Source: Saccharopolyspora endophytica (GTDB lineage Bacteria > Actinomycetota > Actinomycetes > Mycobacteriales > Pseudonocardiaceae). Taken from it: 64,000 nt of DNA. The notes under the pieces were generated by a model. That model worked only from the letters and a program-made list of their open reading frames with translations. It ran no database searches and was not told where the DNA came from. Of this stretch, positions 47,790 through 55,805 are shown in pieces. The stretch spans positions 434,001-498,000 of the forward strand of contig NZ_JAGPXE010000003.1 in assembly GCF_018070075.1 (NCBI RefSeq), given 5' to 3'. Both the position numbers and the translations under genes were made by a program. Every line of letters starts with the position of its first letter. Position 1 is the first letter of the stretch.

Positions 47790-48800
47790 TCAGCGCCTCG
47801 GCGGACGGCGGCGTCCGGGGATCATCCGCTGCCGGGCCGGCCGGTTGTCCCCGACGTGCGCGGGGAAGGCACCGGTCTGGGCGGCGATCGGGGGCAGGTC
47901 GGTGCCCGAGCCGGTCGCCGGCGGCAGGTTCGTCCCGGTGCTCACCGGACGCATGTTCGTTCCCGTGGCCGTGACCGGGCGCATGTTCGTGCCGGTCGCG
48001 GTCATCGGACGCATGTTCGTCCCCGTCGCGGTCACCGGGTGCATGCTGGTGTCCGTGGCCGTCACCGGGCGCATGTTCGTCCCCGTCGCGGTCACCGGGT
48101 GCATGCTGGTGTCCGTGGCCGTCACCGGGCGCATGTTCGTGCCGGTGTTGCGGTTGATGTTGCGGATGCTGGAGGACACCATCACCAGGAACGCGAGCAC
48201 GCCCGCCTCGTCGTAGCCCGGCATCCCCGGAGCGGGCGGGTTGAACTGGGCGTTGAGCACGTCGTTGGGCGTGAGGTGATCGATGCCCCGCAGGGTGGCC
48301 TGAACCCGGTCCATGAAGGCGTCGACCTCGGCCTTGTCCAGCGCGGAGCTCTGCGAGGTCGCCGGCTGCAGACCGCGGAACTGCTCGGACGGCGTCGCCG
48401 CGGGAGCGACCTCGACTGCCGGGGCCGGTTCGCGCGCGGGGCGCTTGGGCAACTGCTCTTCAGCGGGCTTCTCGCGGCTCTCGGCGGGCTTGCGCGCGGG
48501 TACGGGTTCCTCCGCCGGGCGGGACGTGCGACGTTCGTCAGCGCGCACTTCGAGCTTCATCAGCGTCAGCGCGACCTTGTCCAGGAACTCGTCGACCTGG
48601 GCCTTCTTGTAGGCGCGACCGCCGCGCCGGCGCGGGCTGAACTTGGCGGTGAGCACGTCCCGAGCGGTCACCAGCTGCTTGCCGCGCAGCGTCGCCTCGA
48701 CCCGTCCGAGGAAGTGGTCGACCTCGGCCTCGTCGTATCCGCGTTCTTTGCGCCAAGCCCGGCCGAAGACGACATTCCGCACGTCATCAGGGGTGAGCAT
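47790..48800 (-). CDS. DivIVA-domain protein with decapeptide repeats
   Basis: A 336-residue protein. Residues 1-90 hold two DivIVA-type modules (MLTPDDVRNVVFGRAW, GYDEAEVDHFLGRVEATLRG; then LVTARDVLTAKFS, YKKAQVDEFLDKVALTLM). A Pro/Glu/Lys-rich linker follows, then a third region (ALDKAEVDAFMDRVQATLRG, LTPNDVLNAQFNPP). Residues about 217-286 are seven copies of a ten-residue repeat, GTNMRPVTAT or DTSMHPVTAT. The tail is basic and Pro-rich. The ATG at 48800 has GGAGG eight bases upstream. DivIVA modules mark curved membrane at poles and septa; this multi-module form is unlike Wag31 in having no long coiled coil. Role unknown. Confidence 0.82.
   Translation of the reverse strand: MLTPDDVRNVVFGRAWRKERGYDEAEVDHFLGRVEATLRGKQLVTARDVLTAKFSPRRRGGRAYKKAQVDEFLDKVALTLMKLEVRADERRTSRPAEEPVPARKPAESREKPAEEQLPKRPAREPAPAVEVAPAATPSEQFRGLQPATSQSSALDKAEVDAFMDRVQATLRGIDHLTPNDVLNAQFNPPAPGMPGYDEAGVLAFLVMVSSSIRNINRNTGTNMRPVTATDTSMHPVTATGTNMRPVTATDTSMHPVTATGTNMRPMTATGTNMRPVTATGTNMRPVSTGTNLPPATGSGTDLPPIAAQTGAFPAHVGDNRPARQRMIPGRRRPPRR
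47941..48150. repeat. Seven 30-bp tandem repeats inside the DivIVA-domain gene
   Basis: Units of exactly 30 bp start at 47941 and each following 30 bases. Two forms alternate in the right half, so 48001-48060 and 48061-48120 form a 60-bp near-duplicate. The repeats are in frame and encode the decapeptides. Copy number is likely to vary between strains. Confidence 0.92.
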
Positions 48801-48954
48801 TTCTCGGGCCTCCACAGGGCGTCCGCATCATTCCTCTCGGACGCATACCCGGCGTGTCCCGCCAGGCCCCCGACCGCCCGTTGTGCGGGCTCAAGCTTGC
48901 CCAAACCCGGCCGCCAGATCAAGGCCCGAGCCAGCCCATTCCCGTTGAGCCGAC

Positions 48955-49042
48955 CGCGGTAACCGCGCGACCCGGGCTTCGTCCATTTCTTTCCAACCGC
49001 ACCATCCCTCCCCCGCCGACTGATGTGGTGATCGCGATCACC
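48955..49042. promoter_or_regulatory. Two palindromes in the divergent DivIVA/NAGPA intergenic region
   Basis: GGTGATCGCGATCACC (49027-49042) is a perfect 16-bp palindrome 16 bp before the start of the secreted glycosidase-like gene, a good operator position. CGCGGT-A-ACCGCG (48955-48967) is a second, shorter one. The remaining 257-bp gap shows nothing else. Confidence 0.4.
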
Positions 49043-49057
49043 GGTGGAAGGAGTCGG

Positions 49058-50266
49058 ATGGTGGCGAATAGGTCGGTGCGCCTTCGGGCGCTGGGGGTCG
49101 TGTGCGGGTTGGCGGTGCTGGTCTCGCCGGTGCCCTCGGCCACCGCGCAGGACGGGGACATCGCGGTCGCTCCCGGGGTGAGCTACCGGCCGCTGGCACT
49201 GTCCACTTCGCACGGTCCCGTGGTGGGGCACCTGGTGACGGTGGATCTGACCGATCCCAGGGCGGATCTCGGTCTGCTGCAACCGGGTTCGGTGGCGGCG
49301 AAGGACGAGATCGCCGATCAGGCCAACGGCGCCGGTGCCGTGGCGGGGATCAACGGCGACTTCTTCAACATCAGCGAGGAGCACCCCGGCGTGGTGCCGA
49401 CGAGTGCGTCGGTGGGCCCCGAGATCGGTGGTGGTGAGGCGCTGAAGGGAGCGGTCCCGCACGGTCAGCGTTTCGGTCCCGCGCTTCCGGAGGGAGCTTC
49501 CCACGAGGACGTCTTCGCGCTGGGATTCGACCGCCGGGCTCGCATCTCGCGCCTGGCCGTGGCGGGCGCGGTGCTCGGGCCGACGGGTGTCGTGGACGTC
49601 GCCGGGCTCAACCAGTACGCGCTGCCGGTCGGCGGCGTCGGCGCCTACACCGGCGACTGGGGCGAGGTGTCCCGGGCCCGGGCGGTGTGCGGCACCGACG
49701 AGAACCGATCGGCGCCGTGCAGCACCGCCACCGAGGAGATCGTGATCACCGACGGGGTGGTCCGGTCCGAAGCCGACGTGCCCGGAACCGGTCCGATCCC
49801 GCCTCGCACGGTCGTCCTCGTCGGGCGCGAGGACGGCGCGGCTCAGCTGGAAGCGCTCGATCCCGGCGATCCGGTCGTCGTGCGCACCACCCTGCTCCCG
49901 GCCGACGGCGTGCCGCTGACCTTCGCCGTCGGCGCGATGCCGATCATGCGCGAGGGCGTCCCCCTCCCCGGCCTCGACACCGCAGAACTGGCACCCCGCA
50001 CCGCCGCCGGGATCAGCCCTGACGGCCGGCGCGTCCACCTGCTGGTGGCCGACGGCCGCTCCCCCGTCAGCACCGGCCTCAACCTCCAGGAGACCGCCGA
50101 CCTCATGGCCTCCTTGGGCGCCGCCGACGCGGTGAACCTCGACGGCGGCGGATCCACCACCATGGCCGTCAGAACCCCCGACACCCCGCACGCCACCGTC
50201 AGAAACGCGCCGTCCGACGGCGAACAGCGCCAGGTGCCCAACGGGATCGGCGTCTTCACCCGCTAG
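49058..50266 (+). CDS. Secreted NAGPA-family (phosphodiester glycosidase) protein
   Basis: A 402-residue exported protein with a signal peptide (VRLRALGVVCGLAVLVSPVP, cleavage likely after ATA). The mature part has the phosphodiester glycosidase/NAGPA fold: AVAGINGDFFNISEE, then VGAMPIMREGV, AAGISPDGRRVHLLVADGR, and NLDGGGSTTMAV. The family cleaves sugar phosphodiesters, possibly teichoic-acid-like or cell-surface glycans. GGAAGGAG precedes the ATG. A perfect palindrome lies just upstream. Confidence 0.88.
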   Translation: MVANRSVRLRALGVVCGLAVLVSPVPSATAQDGDIAVAPGVSYRPLALSTSHGPVVGHLVTVDLTDPRADLGLLQPGSVAAKDEIADQANGAGAVAGINGDFFNISEEHPGVVPTSASVGPEIGGGEALKGAVPHGQRFGPALPEGASHEDVFALGFDRRARISRLAVAGAVLGPTGVVDVAGLNQYALPVGGVGAYTGDWGEVSRARAVCGTDENRSAPCSTATEEIVITDGVVRSEADVPGTGPIPPRTVVLVGREDGAAQLEALDPGDPVVVRTTLLPADGVPLTFAVGAMPIMREGVPLPGLDTAELAPRTAAGISPDGRRVHLLVADGRSPVSTGLNLQETADLMASLGAADAVNLDGGGSTTMAVRTPDTPHATVRNAPSDGEQRQVPNGIGVFTR

Positions 50267-50277
50267 CCGCACCCGGT

Positions 50278-50313
50278 CCCGGGGGTGGCGCTCCGCCGAA
50301 CGCCACCCCCGGG
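50278..50313. terminator. Bidirectional terminator hairpin
   Basis: Perfect 13-bp arms CCCGGGGGTGGCG (50278-50290) and its complement (50301-50313) around a 10-base loop, between the convergent NAGPA and transporter genes. Confidence 0.8.
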
Positions 50314-50322
50314 GCGGTCCGG

Positions 50323-51621
50323 TCAGGAAGCCGCTTCGATGAGGGACTTCCGGTGGGTTTCCGGCGCCGTTCTCATCGCGACCGCCGCGATGAGCGCCCC
50401 GGCCGCGACCAGGACGGCCACGCTCCAGGACTGCCCGCCGGACCAGAGGATGAGGCTGGTGGCCAGCAGCGGCGTGAAGCCGCCCAGCAGGACGCTGCCC
50501 ATCTGGTAGCCGATCGACAGCCCGCTGTAGCGCAGCTGCGGTTCGAACAGCTCGACGTAGAACGCCGCGATCGGGGCGAACACCGCGGCGTGCGGTACGG
50601 CCAGGGCGATCACCAGGGCCACCGCGATCAGCACCGGCGAGCGGGTGTCGACCAGCCAGAAGAACGGCCACGCGTACAGCGCCATGAACACCGCTCCGGC
50701 GATGAACACCGGCTTTCGGCCGATCCGGTCCGACAGCGCGCCCCACAGCGGCAGGGCGACGATGTTGATCGCCGCGGCCAGCATCACCCCGGTCAGGCCC
50801 GCCTGCTTGGGCAACCCCAGGTGCTCGGTGATGTAGGTCAGGATGAACACCGTGAACACGTAGTAGTTGCCGCCTTCGGCGAACCGCACGCCCACCGCGA
50901 TCAAGATCTCGCGGGGATGGGTGCGCAGCACCTCCACCAGCGGCCGCTTCGCGGGACGGCTCTCGGTGAAGGACTCGGGTTCGCTGATGCGGAACCGGAT
51001 GTAGAGCCCGACCAGCGCCAGCACGACGCTCAGCAGGAACGGGATCCGCCATCCCCACGCGGTCAGCTGCTGCTCGGGCAGCATCGAGACGATGCTGAAC
51101 GCCCCGGTGCCCAGCAGCAGACCCGCCGAGACGCCGGTCTGCGGCCAGGCTCCGTAGGCGCCGCGGCGACCGTCCGGGGCGTGCTCGACGGCCATCAGCA
51201 CCGCGCCGCCCCACTCGCCGCCGACGGCGAACCCCTGCACCAGCCGCAGCAGCACCAGCAACGCCGGCGCCGCGATGCCGATCTGCTGGTAGGTGGGCAG
51301 CAGACCGATGAGGGACGTGGCACCGCCCATGAGCGTCAGCGTCATCACCAGCGTCGCCTTGCGGCCGAGCTTGTCGCCGTAGTGGCCCGCGACGAAGCCG
51401 CCCAGGGGCCGGGCGATGAAACCCGCGGCGAAGGTGCCGAAGGCCGCCAACGTCCCGGCCGCCGGGGAGAGCTCGGTGAAGAAGAGCCGGTTGAAGATCA
51501 GCGCCGCAGCGGTGCCGTAGATGGTGAAGTCGTACCACTCGATGATGCTGCCGATGGTGCTGGAGACGAGCGTGCGCGACGCGGACGGGCTCGAGGCACG
51601 CGTCGTTGCGTTGACCGACAT
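50323..51621 (-). CDS. MHS-family MFS symporter
   Basis: A 432-residue membrane protein with 12 hydrophobic segments. STIGSIIEWYDFTIYG at the N-terminus and GHYGDKLGRKATLV plus RLVQGFAVGGEWGGAVLM are characteristic of the metabolite:H+ symporter family (ShiA, ProP, KgtP), which imports organic acids and zwitterions. It lies 26 bases after the HisD-family gene, so the two form an operon under the LacI-type regulator. The substrate is probably what the dehydrogenase oxidises. Confidence 0.9.
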   Translation of the reverse strand: MSVNATTRASSPSASRTLVSSTIGSIIEWYDFTIYGTAAALIFNRLFFTELSPAAGTLAAFGTFAAGFIARPLGGFVAGHYGDKLGRKATLVMTLTLMGGATSLIGLLPTYQQIGIAAPALLVLLRLVQGFAVGGEWGGAVLMAVEHAPDGRRGAYGAWPQTGVSAGLLLGTGAFSIVSMLPEQQLTAWGWRIPFLLSVVLALVGLYIRFRISEPESFTESRPAKRPLVEVLRTHPREILIAVGVRFAEGGNYYVFTVFILTYITEHLGLPKQAGLTGVMLAAAINIVALPLWGALSDRIGRKPVFIAGAVFMALYAWPFFWLVDTRSPVLIAVALVIALAVPHAAVFAPIAAFYVELFEPQLRYSGLSIGYQMGSVLLGGFTPLLATSLILWSGGQSWSVAVLVAAGALIAAVAMRTAPETHRKSLIEAAS

Positions 51622-51647
51622 CGTCGGTGTGCCTTTCGGTTTCGCGT

Positions 51648-52967
51648 TCAGGGACGGGCAAGGGCGTTCGGCGCCCAGGGGAGGTCGGCCGTTCCGTGCT
51701 TGGCGGCTCGGACGTCTCCGGACCGGGCGTGGCCCTCGAAGAGCTCGACCCGCGCCGCCCGGCCGCAGACCTCGCCGAGGTGCGCGCTGGCCGCCGGGTC
51801 GGTGACCTCCTGGTAGGTGACGGTCTTGAGGTACTTGCCGACCCACAGACCACCGGTGTACCGGGCGGCGCCGCGCGTCGGGAGCACGTGGTTGGTGCCG
51901 ATCACCTTGTCGCCGTAGGACACGCAGGTCCCCTCCCCCAGGAACAGCGCGCCGTAGTTGCGCATCTTCTCCAGGGCTTCGCGGGGCTGTTCGGTGAGGA
52001 TCTGCACGTGCTCGCTGGCGTAGGTGTCGGCCAGCCGGTAGGCCTCGTCGAGGTCGGCGACGACGTGCACCTCTCCGTGGTCGCGCCAGGCCGGTTCGGC
52101 GTTGTCGCGGGTGGGCATCTCCGGCAGCAGCGCGTCGATGTGCTCGATGACCTTGCGCCCCAGCGCTTCCGAGGTGGTGATCAGCACCGCGGGCGAGTCG
52201 GGTCCGTGCTCGGCCTGGCTGAGTAGGTCGACGGCGACGACGAACGGGTCGGCGCTGTCATCGGCGACGACGAGCACCTCCGTCGGACCGGCGAACAGGT
52301 CGATGCCGATCTCGCCGTAGAGCTGCCGCTTGGCCTCGGCGACGAAGGCGTTGCCCGGTCCGGCGAGCATGTCGACCGGCTCGATCGTCTCGGTGCCCAG
52401 CGCCATGCTGACCACGGCCTGCACCCCGCCGAGCAGGTAGATCTCGTCGGCGCCGGCCAGGTGCATCGCGGCGACCGTCGCGTCGGGGACCTCGCCGCGG
52501 ATCGGCGGCGTGCAGGCGATGACCCGCGGCACCCCGGCGGCCTTGGCGGTCAGGATGGTCATGTGCGCCGAGGCCAGCAGCGGGTAGCGCCCGCCCGGCA
52601 CGTAGGCGCCGGCGGCGGCGACCGGGATGTGCTTGTGCCCCAGGTGCACGCCCGGCAGCGTCTCGACCTCGATCTCCCGCATCGATTCCAGCTGCTTCTG
52701 GGCGAAACCGCGCACCTGCTCCTGGACGAACTCGATGTCGGCGATCACCTGCTCGGGCACCCTGGCCATGATCTCGCCGATCTGCGCGCGGGAGAGCCGG
52801 AAGGACTCCGGCTCCCACTTGTCGAAGCGGGCCGAGTGCTCCCGCACGGCCTCGTCACCGCGCGTGCGGATGTCGGCGATGATCGCGGCGACCTTCTCCT
52901 GCACGTCGGGCAGCGAGGTCGTGGTGGCGGCCGAGGTCTGCTCGGCCCGCTTCAGCGCGAACGTCAT
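51648..52967 (-). CDS. HisD-family dehydrogenase, sulfopropanediol dehydrogenase (HpsN)-like
   Basis: A 439-residue member of the histidinol dehydrogenase family. Zinc and catalytic residues are conserved (LLSQAEHGPDSP, YASEHVQI, GTNHVLPTRG, FEGHARSG). Context is not histidine synthesis: it shares an operon with an MHS importer and faces a LacI gene. Catabolic HisD paralogues include HpsN, which oxidises (R)-2,3-dihydroxypropane-1-sulfonate; GHKHIPVAAAGAYVPGGRYP and MTILTAKAAGVPRVIACTPP resemble that branch as I remember it. GGGAGG precedes the ATG. Other pathway genes are absent. Confidence 0.85.
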   Translation of the reverse strand: MTFALKRAEQTSAATTTSLPDVQEKVAAIIADIRTRGDEAVREHSARFDKWEPESFRLSRAQIGEIMARVPEQVIADIEFVQEQVRGFAQKQLESMREIEVETLPGVHLGHKHIPVAAAGAYVPGGRYPLLASAHMTILTAKAAGVPRVIACTPPIRGEVPDATVAAMHLAGADEIYLLGGVQAVVSMALGTETIEPVDMLAGPGNAFVAEAKRQLYGEIGIDLFAGPTEVLVVADDSADPFVVAVDLLSQAEHGPDSPAVLITTSEALGRKVIEHIDALLPEMPTRDNAEPAWRDHGEVHVVADLDEAYRLADTYASEHVQILTEQPREALEKMRNYGALFLGEGTCVSYGDKVIGTNHVLPTRGAARYTGGLWVGKYLKTVTYQEVTDPAASAHLGEVCGRAARVELFEGHARSGDVRAAKHGTADLPWAPNALARP

Positions 52968-52983
52968 GAATCCCTCCCAGGAT

Positions 52984-53029
52984 GTTTACGTACACACAGA
53001 CACTAGAGGGCGCGGATGTTTACGTAAAC
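52984..53029. promoter_or_regulatory. Paired LacI-type operators in the divergent promoter
   Basis: GTTTACGTAAAC (53018-53029) is a perfect 12-bp palindrome. GTTTACGTACAC (52984-52995) is the same site with one mismatch. Centres are 34 bp apart, a little over three helical turns, suiting cooperative binding. They lie between the dehydrogenase (minus) and the LacI gene (plus), so both directions could be repressed. Confidence 0.8.
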
Positions 53030-53075
53030 CCCGTAGGATGGCCTTCCTCGATGCAGAATGCGAAGGAGGTGCCCG

Positions 53076-54077
53076 GTGGTCACCAGCCGGGACGTGGCAC
53101 GGCTGGCAGGCGTGTCCCAGATGACCGTGTCCCGCGTCCTGCAGGACAACGGCAAGGTCGCCCCGCAGACCCGCGAACGCGTGCTGGCGGCGATGCGGGA
53201 GGCCGGCTACCGGCCGCACGCCGCCGCGCGCACGATGCGCACCCGACGCACCGCGACGGTCGGCGTCGTCGTCGCCGACATCACCAACCCCTTCTACCCG
53301 CAGCTGCTGGAAGCCGTCGCCGAGGCCCTCGACGCGGCCGGTCAGCGCATGGTGCTGTGGAACGGCCCGGACGGTTCGGGCGCCCTGGAGTCCCTCGACG
53401 AGGGAACGGTGGACGGGCTGATCTTCACCACCGTCACCGAGGCGACGCCGCAGCTGAGCGACGCGGTCGCTCGCGCCGAGCCGATCGTGCTGCTGCACCG
53501 CGGGCTCGACGAGCTCGACTGCGACCAGGTCACCACCGACAACGCCGCGGGCGGACGCGCCGTCGCCGACTACCTGGTGGCCACCGGCCACACCCGCATC
53601 GGCTTCCTGCGCGGCCCCGAGCTGCCGAGCACCGCCCGGCACCGCGAGCACGGGTTCCGCGAACGCCTCGCCGAGCTCGGCAACCCGTTGTCCGAAGACC
53701 TCAGCGCACCAGGCGGTTTCGCGCACGACGTCGCCCGCTCGGCGATGCGCGACCTGCTGGACCGGGCCGACCCGCCGACGGCGGTGTTCTGCGCAAACGA
53801 CCTGACCGCTCTGGGAGCCGTGGACGGCGCGGTGTCGCTGGGCCGGCGGGTCCCGGAGGACGTGTGGGTGATCGGCTACGACGACATCGCGCTGACCGCC
53901 TGGGACTCCTACGACATCACCACGGTCCGCCAGCCGATCGCGGAGATGGCGCGCGCGGCGGTCGCGCGGCTGCTGGAGCGCATCGGCGACCGCGACCTGC
54001 CGACCCGCAGGGATTGCTTCCCCAGCGAGCTGCTCGTGCGCGGCTCGACCGCGCACACCGCACGTCCGGCGCACTAG
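53076..54077 (+). CDS. LacI family transcriptional regulator
   Basis: A 333-residue repressor. The DNA-binding headpiece is [20 protein letters not shown] and the hinge [14 protein letters not shown]. The periplasmic-binding-like domain follows ([59 protein letters not shown]). Start GTG with a near-perfect AAGGAGGT five bases away. It is divergent from the HisD-like/MHS operon with two palindromes between, so it should control that operon and itself; the inducer is likely the imported compound. Confidence 0.94.
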   Translation: MVTSRDVARLAGVSQMTVSRVLQDNGKVAPQTRERVLAAMREAGYRPHAAARTMRTRRTATVGVVVADITNPFYPQLLEAVAEALDAAGQRMVLWNGPDGSGALESLDEGTVDGLIFTTVTEATPQLSDAVARAEPIVLLHRGLDELDCDQVTTDNAAGGRAVADYLVATGHTRIGFLRGPELPSTARHREHGFRERLAELGNPLSEDLSAPGGFAHDVARSAMRDLLDRADPPTAVFCANDLTALGAVDGAVSLGRRVPEDVWVIGYDDIALTAWDSYDITTVRQPIAEMARAAVARLLERIGDRDLPTRRDCFPSELLVRGSTAHTARPAH

Positions 54078-54131
54078 CCGGGCCTCTGCCAGACTCGGAT
54101 TCGTGGTTCGGCAATCGTCGAGGGGCGGGCG

Positions 54132-55115
54132 ATGACTTCCTTTCCGACGGCGCTGGGCTTGTCGGCCGAGCAGTCCCGGGACGTGATCGGCTGCGCCGGG
54201 CGCGCTCCGTCGCTGCACAACCGGCAGCCGTGGCGGTTCCGGCTCTCCGAACAGGTCATCGAGGTCCACGCCGACCCGCAGCGACGGCTGCCCGCCACCG
54301 ATCCCGACGACCGCGAGCTGCGCCTGGCCTGCGGCGCCGCTCTGCTGAACCTGCGGCTGGCGCTCGAGAGCGCGGGGATCCGCCCGGTGATCGACCCGCC
54401 TTCCCCGCTGGCACCACCGACCGCGCTGGCCGAGGTCCGCAGCGGTGGTCGCACCACCCAGAACCCCGCCGAACGCGCGCTGCACGAGGCGATTCCGCGG
54501 CGGCGCAACAACCGCCGACCGTTCCAGGAGACCCCCGTCCCGACCGCGGACCGCCACGCGCTGGTCAGCGCCGCCCAGCGGGAGCAGGGCCGGCTGCACG
54601 TGCTCACCCGGACCGAGCTCGACCCCTTCGCCGAACTGGTGCACCGAGCGCACCGCGCGCAGATGGAGGACGAGCGCTTCCGCGCCGAGATGGACCACTG
54701 GACGGGCCGCGAGCGCGACGCCAGCGAGGGAGTCCCGGCCGCCGCCTCCGGGCCGTTGCCGGAGCCCCAGGACCTGTGGGTGGTGCGGGACTTCTCAGCC
54801 GGGCGGGCTCCCACCCGGGTTGCCGGCAAGGACTTCGAGCGCGAGCCGTTGCTGACCGTGCTGTGCTCGCAGCACGACAGCCGCACCGACGACGTGCGGG
54901 CCGGTCAGGCACTGCAACGGGTGCTGCTGACCGCGTGCGCCCACGGCTTGTCCTCCTCGGTGCTCTCGCAGGTCCCGGAAGTCGCTGAGACCCGCGAAGA
55001 ACTGCGCCGCATGCTCGGCGGTTCGCTGCGTCCGCAGGCGGTGCTGCGCTTCGGCTACGGCTCCCCCACTCCGGAGACGCGTCGCCGGGAACCCGAGGAC
55101 CTGCTGCTGGATTAG
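54132..55115 (+). CDS. Acg-like nitroreductase family protein
   Basis: A 327-residue protein resembling the mycobacterial Acg family (Rv2032), in the DosR regulon. Seen: CAGRAPSLHNRQPWRFRLSE near the N-terminus (the FMN-phosphate region), RRNNRRPFQETPVP in the middle and LRPQAVLRFGYGSPTPETRR at the end. The fold is a fused pair of nitroreductase halves, and the typical function may be flavin sequestration rather than catalysis. Possible link to the Hrp1/DevR-like genes at 13-14 kb, though far apart. Single gene. Confidence 0.85.
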   Translation: MTSFPTALGLSAEQSRDVIGCAGRAPSLHNRQPWRFRLSEQVIEVHADPQRRLPATDPDDRELRLACGAALLNLRLALESAGIRPVIDPPSPLAPPTALAEVRSGGRTTQNPAERALHEAIPRRRNNRRPFQETPVPTADRHALVSAAQREQGRLHVLTRTELDPFAELVHRAHRAQMEDERFRAEMDHWTGRERDASEGVPAAASGPLPEPQDLWVVRDFSAGRAPTRVAGKDFEREPLLTVLCSQHDSRTDDVRAGQALQRVLLTACAHGLSSSVLSQVPEVAETREELRRMLGGSLRPQAVLRFGYGSPTPETRRREPEDLLLD

Positions 55116-55190
55116 ATCAACTCGGGCGTCGGTGCACATCGGCTCCGATTTCGGGCACGATGGGCCTCCGGGCTGCACGAGGAGGTGCGC

Positions 55191-55760
55191 ATGGCGAAGC
55201 TGATCTACTCCGCGATCGGTTCGCTCGACGGCTACCTGAACGACGCCGAGGGGCGCTACGACTGGGCCGTTCCCAGCGACGAGGTGTTCGCGTTCATCAA
55301 CGACCGGGAACGCGACGCGGGCACCTACCTCTACGGGCGACGCATGTACGAGGAGATGATCGCTTGGGAGACAGGCGATTTCACCGCCGAGGGACCGCTG
55401 ATGGAGGACTTCGCGCACCTGTGGCGCAAGGCGGAGAAGGTCGTCTTCTCGCGCACCCTGGCCGGTGTCTCGACAACGCGAACCCGGTTGATGCGGGAGT
55501 TCGACCCGGATTCGGTCCGGCGGCTCAAGGAGTCCTGCGCGGAGGACCTGCTGATCGGTGGCGCGGTGCTGGGCGGCCAAGCGCTGGACGCCGGCCTGGT
55601 GGACGAGGTCCAGATCTACACCGCGCCGGTGCTCGTGGGCGGCGGCACCCGGATCTTCCCGTCGAAGACCCGGGTGCCGCTGAACCTCGTGGAGCACAGG
55701 CGTTTTGACGGAGGCATGACCTTCCACCGCTACGCCTGCGCGCGACACGGCCAGCCGTGA
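55191..55760 (+). CDS. Dihydrofolate reductase-like (RibD C-terminal domain) protein
   Basis: A 189-residue protein of the RibD_C/DHFR-like superfamily (IYSAIGSLDGYLNDAEGRYD, TYLYGRRMYEEMIAWE, LLIGGAVLGGQALDAGLVDE, RIFPSKTRVPLNLVEHRRFD). Such small reductases bind NADPH; substrates are seldom known. GAGGAGG precedes the ATG. Its stop codon lies inside a strong terminator hairpin. Confidence 0.88.
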   Translation: MAKLIYSAIGSLDGYLNDAEGRYDWAVPSDEVFAFINDRERDAGTYLYGRRMYEEMIAWETGDFTAEGPLMEDFAHLWRKAEKVVFSRTLAGVSTTRTRLMREFDPDSVRRLKESCAEDLLIGGAVLGGQALDAGLVDEVQIYTAPVLVGGGTRIFPSKTRVPLNLVEHRRFDGGMTFHRYACARHGQP

Positions 55761-55801
55761 GCCTCCCGGGAGTGGTGGGAGACCGGGAGACTCACGGCTG
55801 G
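55751..55801. terminator. Bidirectional terminator between the DHFR-like gene and sahH
   Basis: Arms 55751-55769 (CCAGCCGTGAGCCTCCCGG) and 55783-55801, 19 bp with one mismatch, around a 13-base loop. It covers the stop codon of the plus-strand gene and lies four bases after the sahH stop. Confidence 0.75.
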
Positions 55802-55805
55802 TTGC

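Noticed and set aside
47941-48150. Regular 30-bp repeats that could suggest a CRISPR array
   Set aside because: The units are contiguous with no unique spacers and are in frame within a protein gene.
51648-52967. Biosynthetic histidinol dehydrogenase
   Set aside because: No other his genes adjoin it; it is in an operon with an importer and faces a LacI gene with shared operators.
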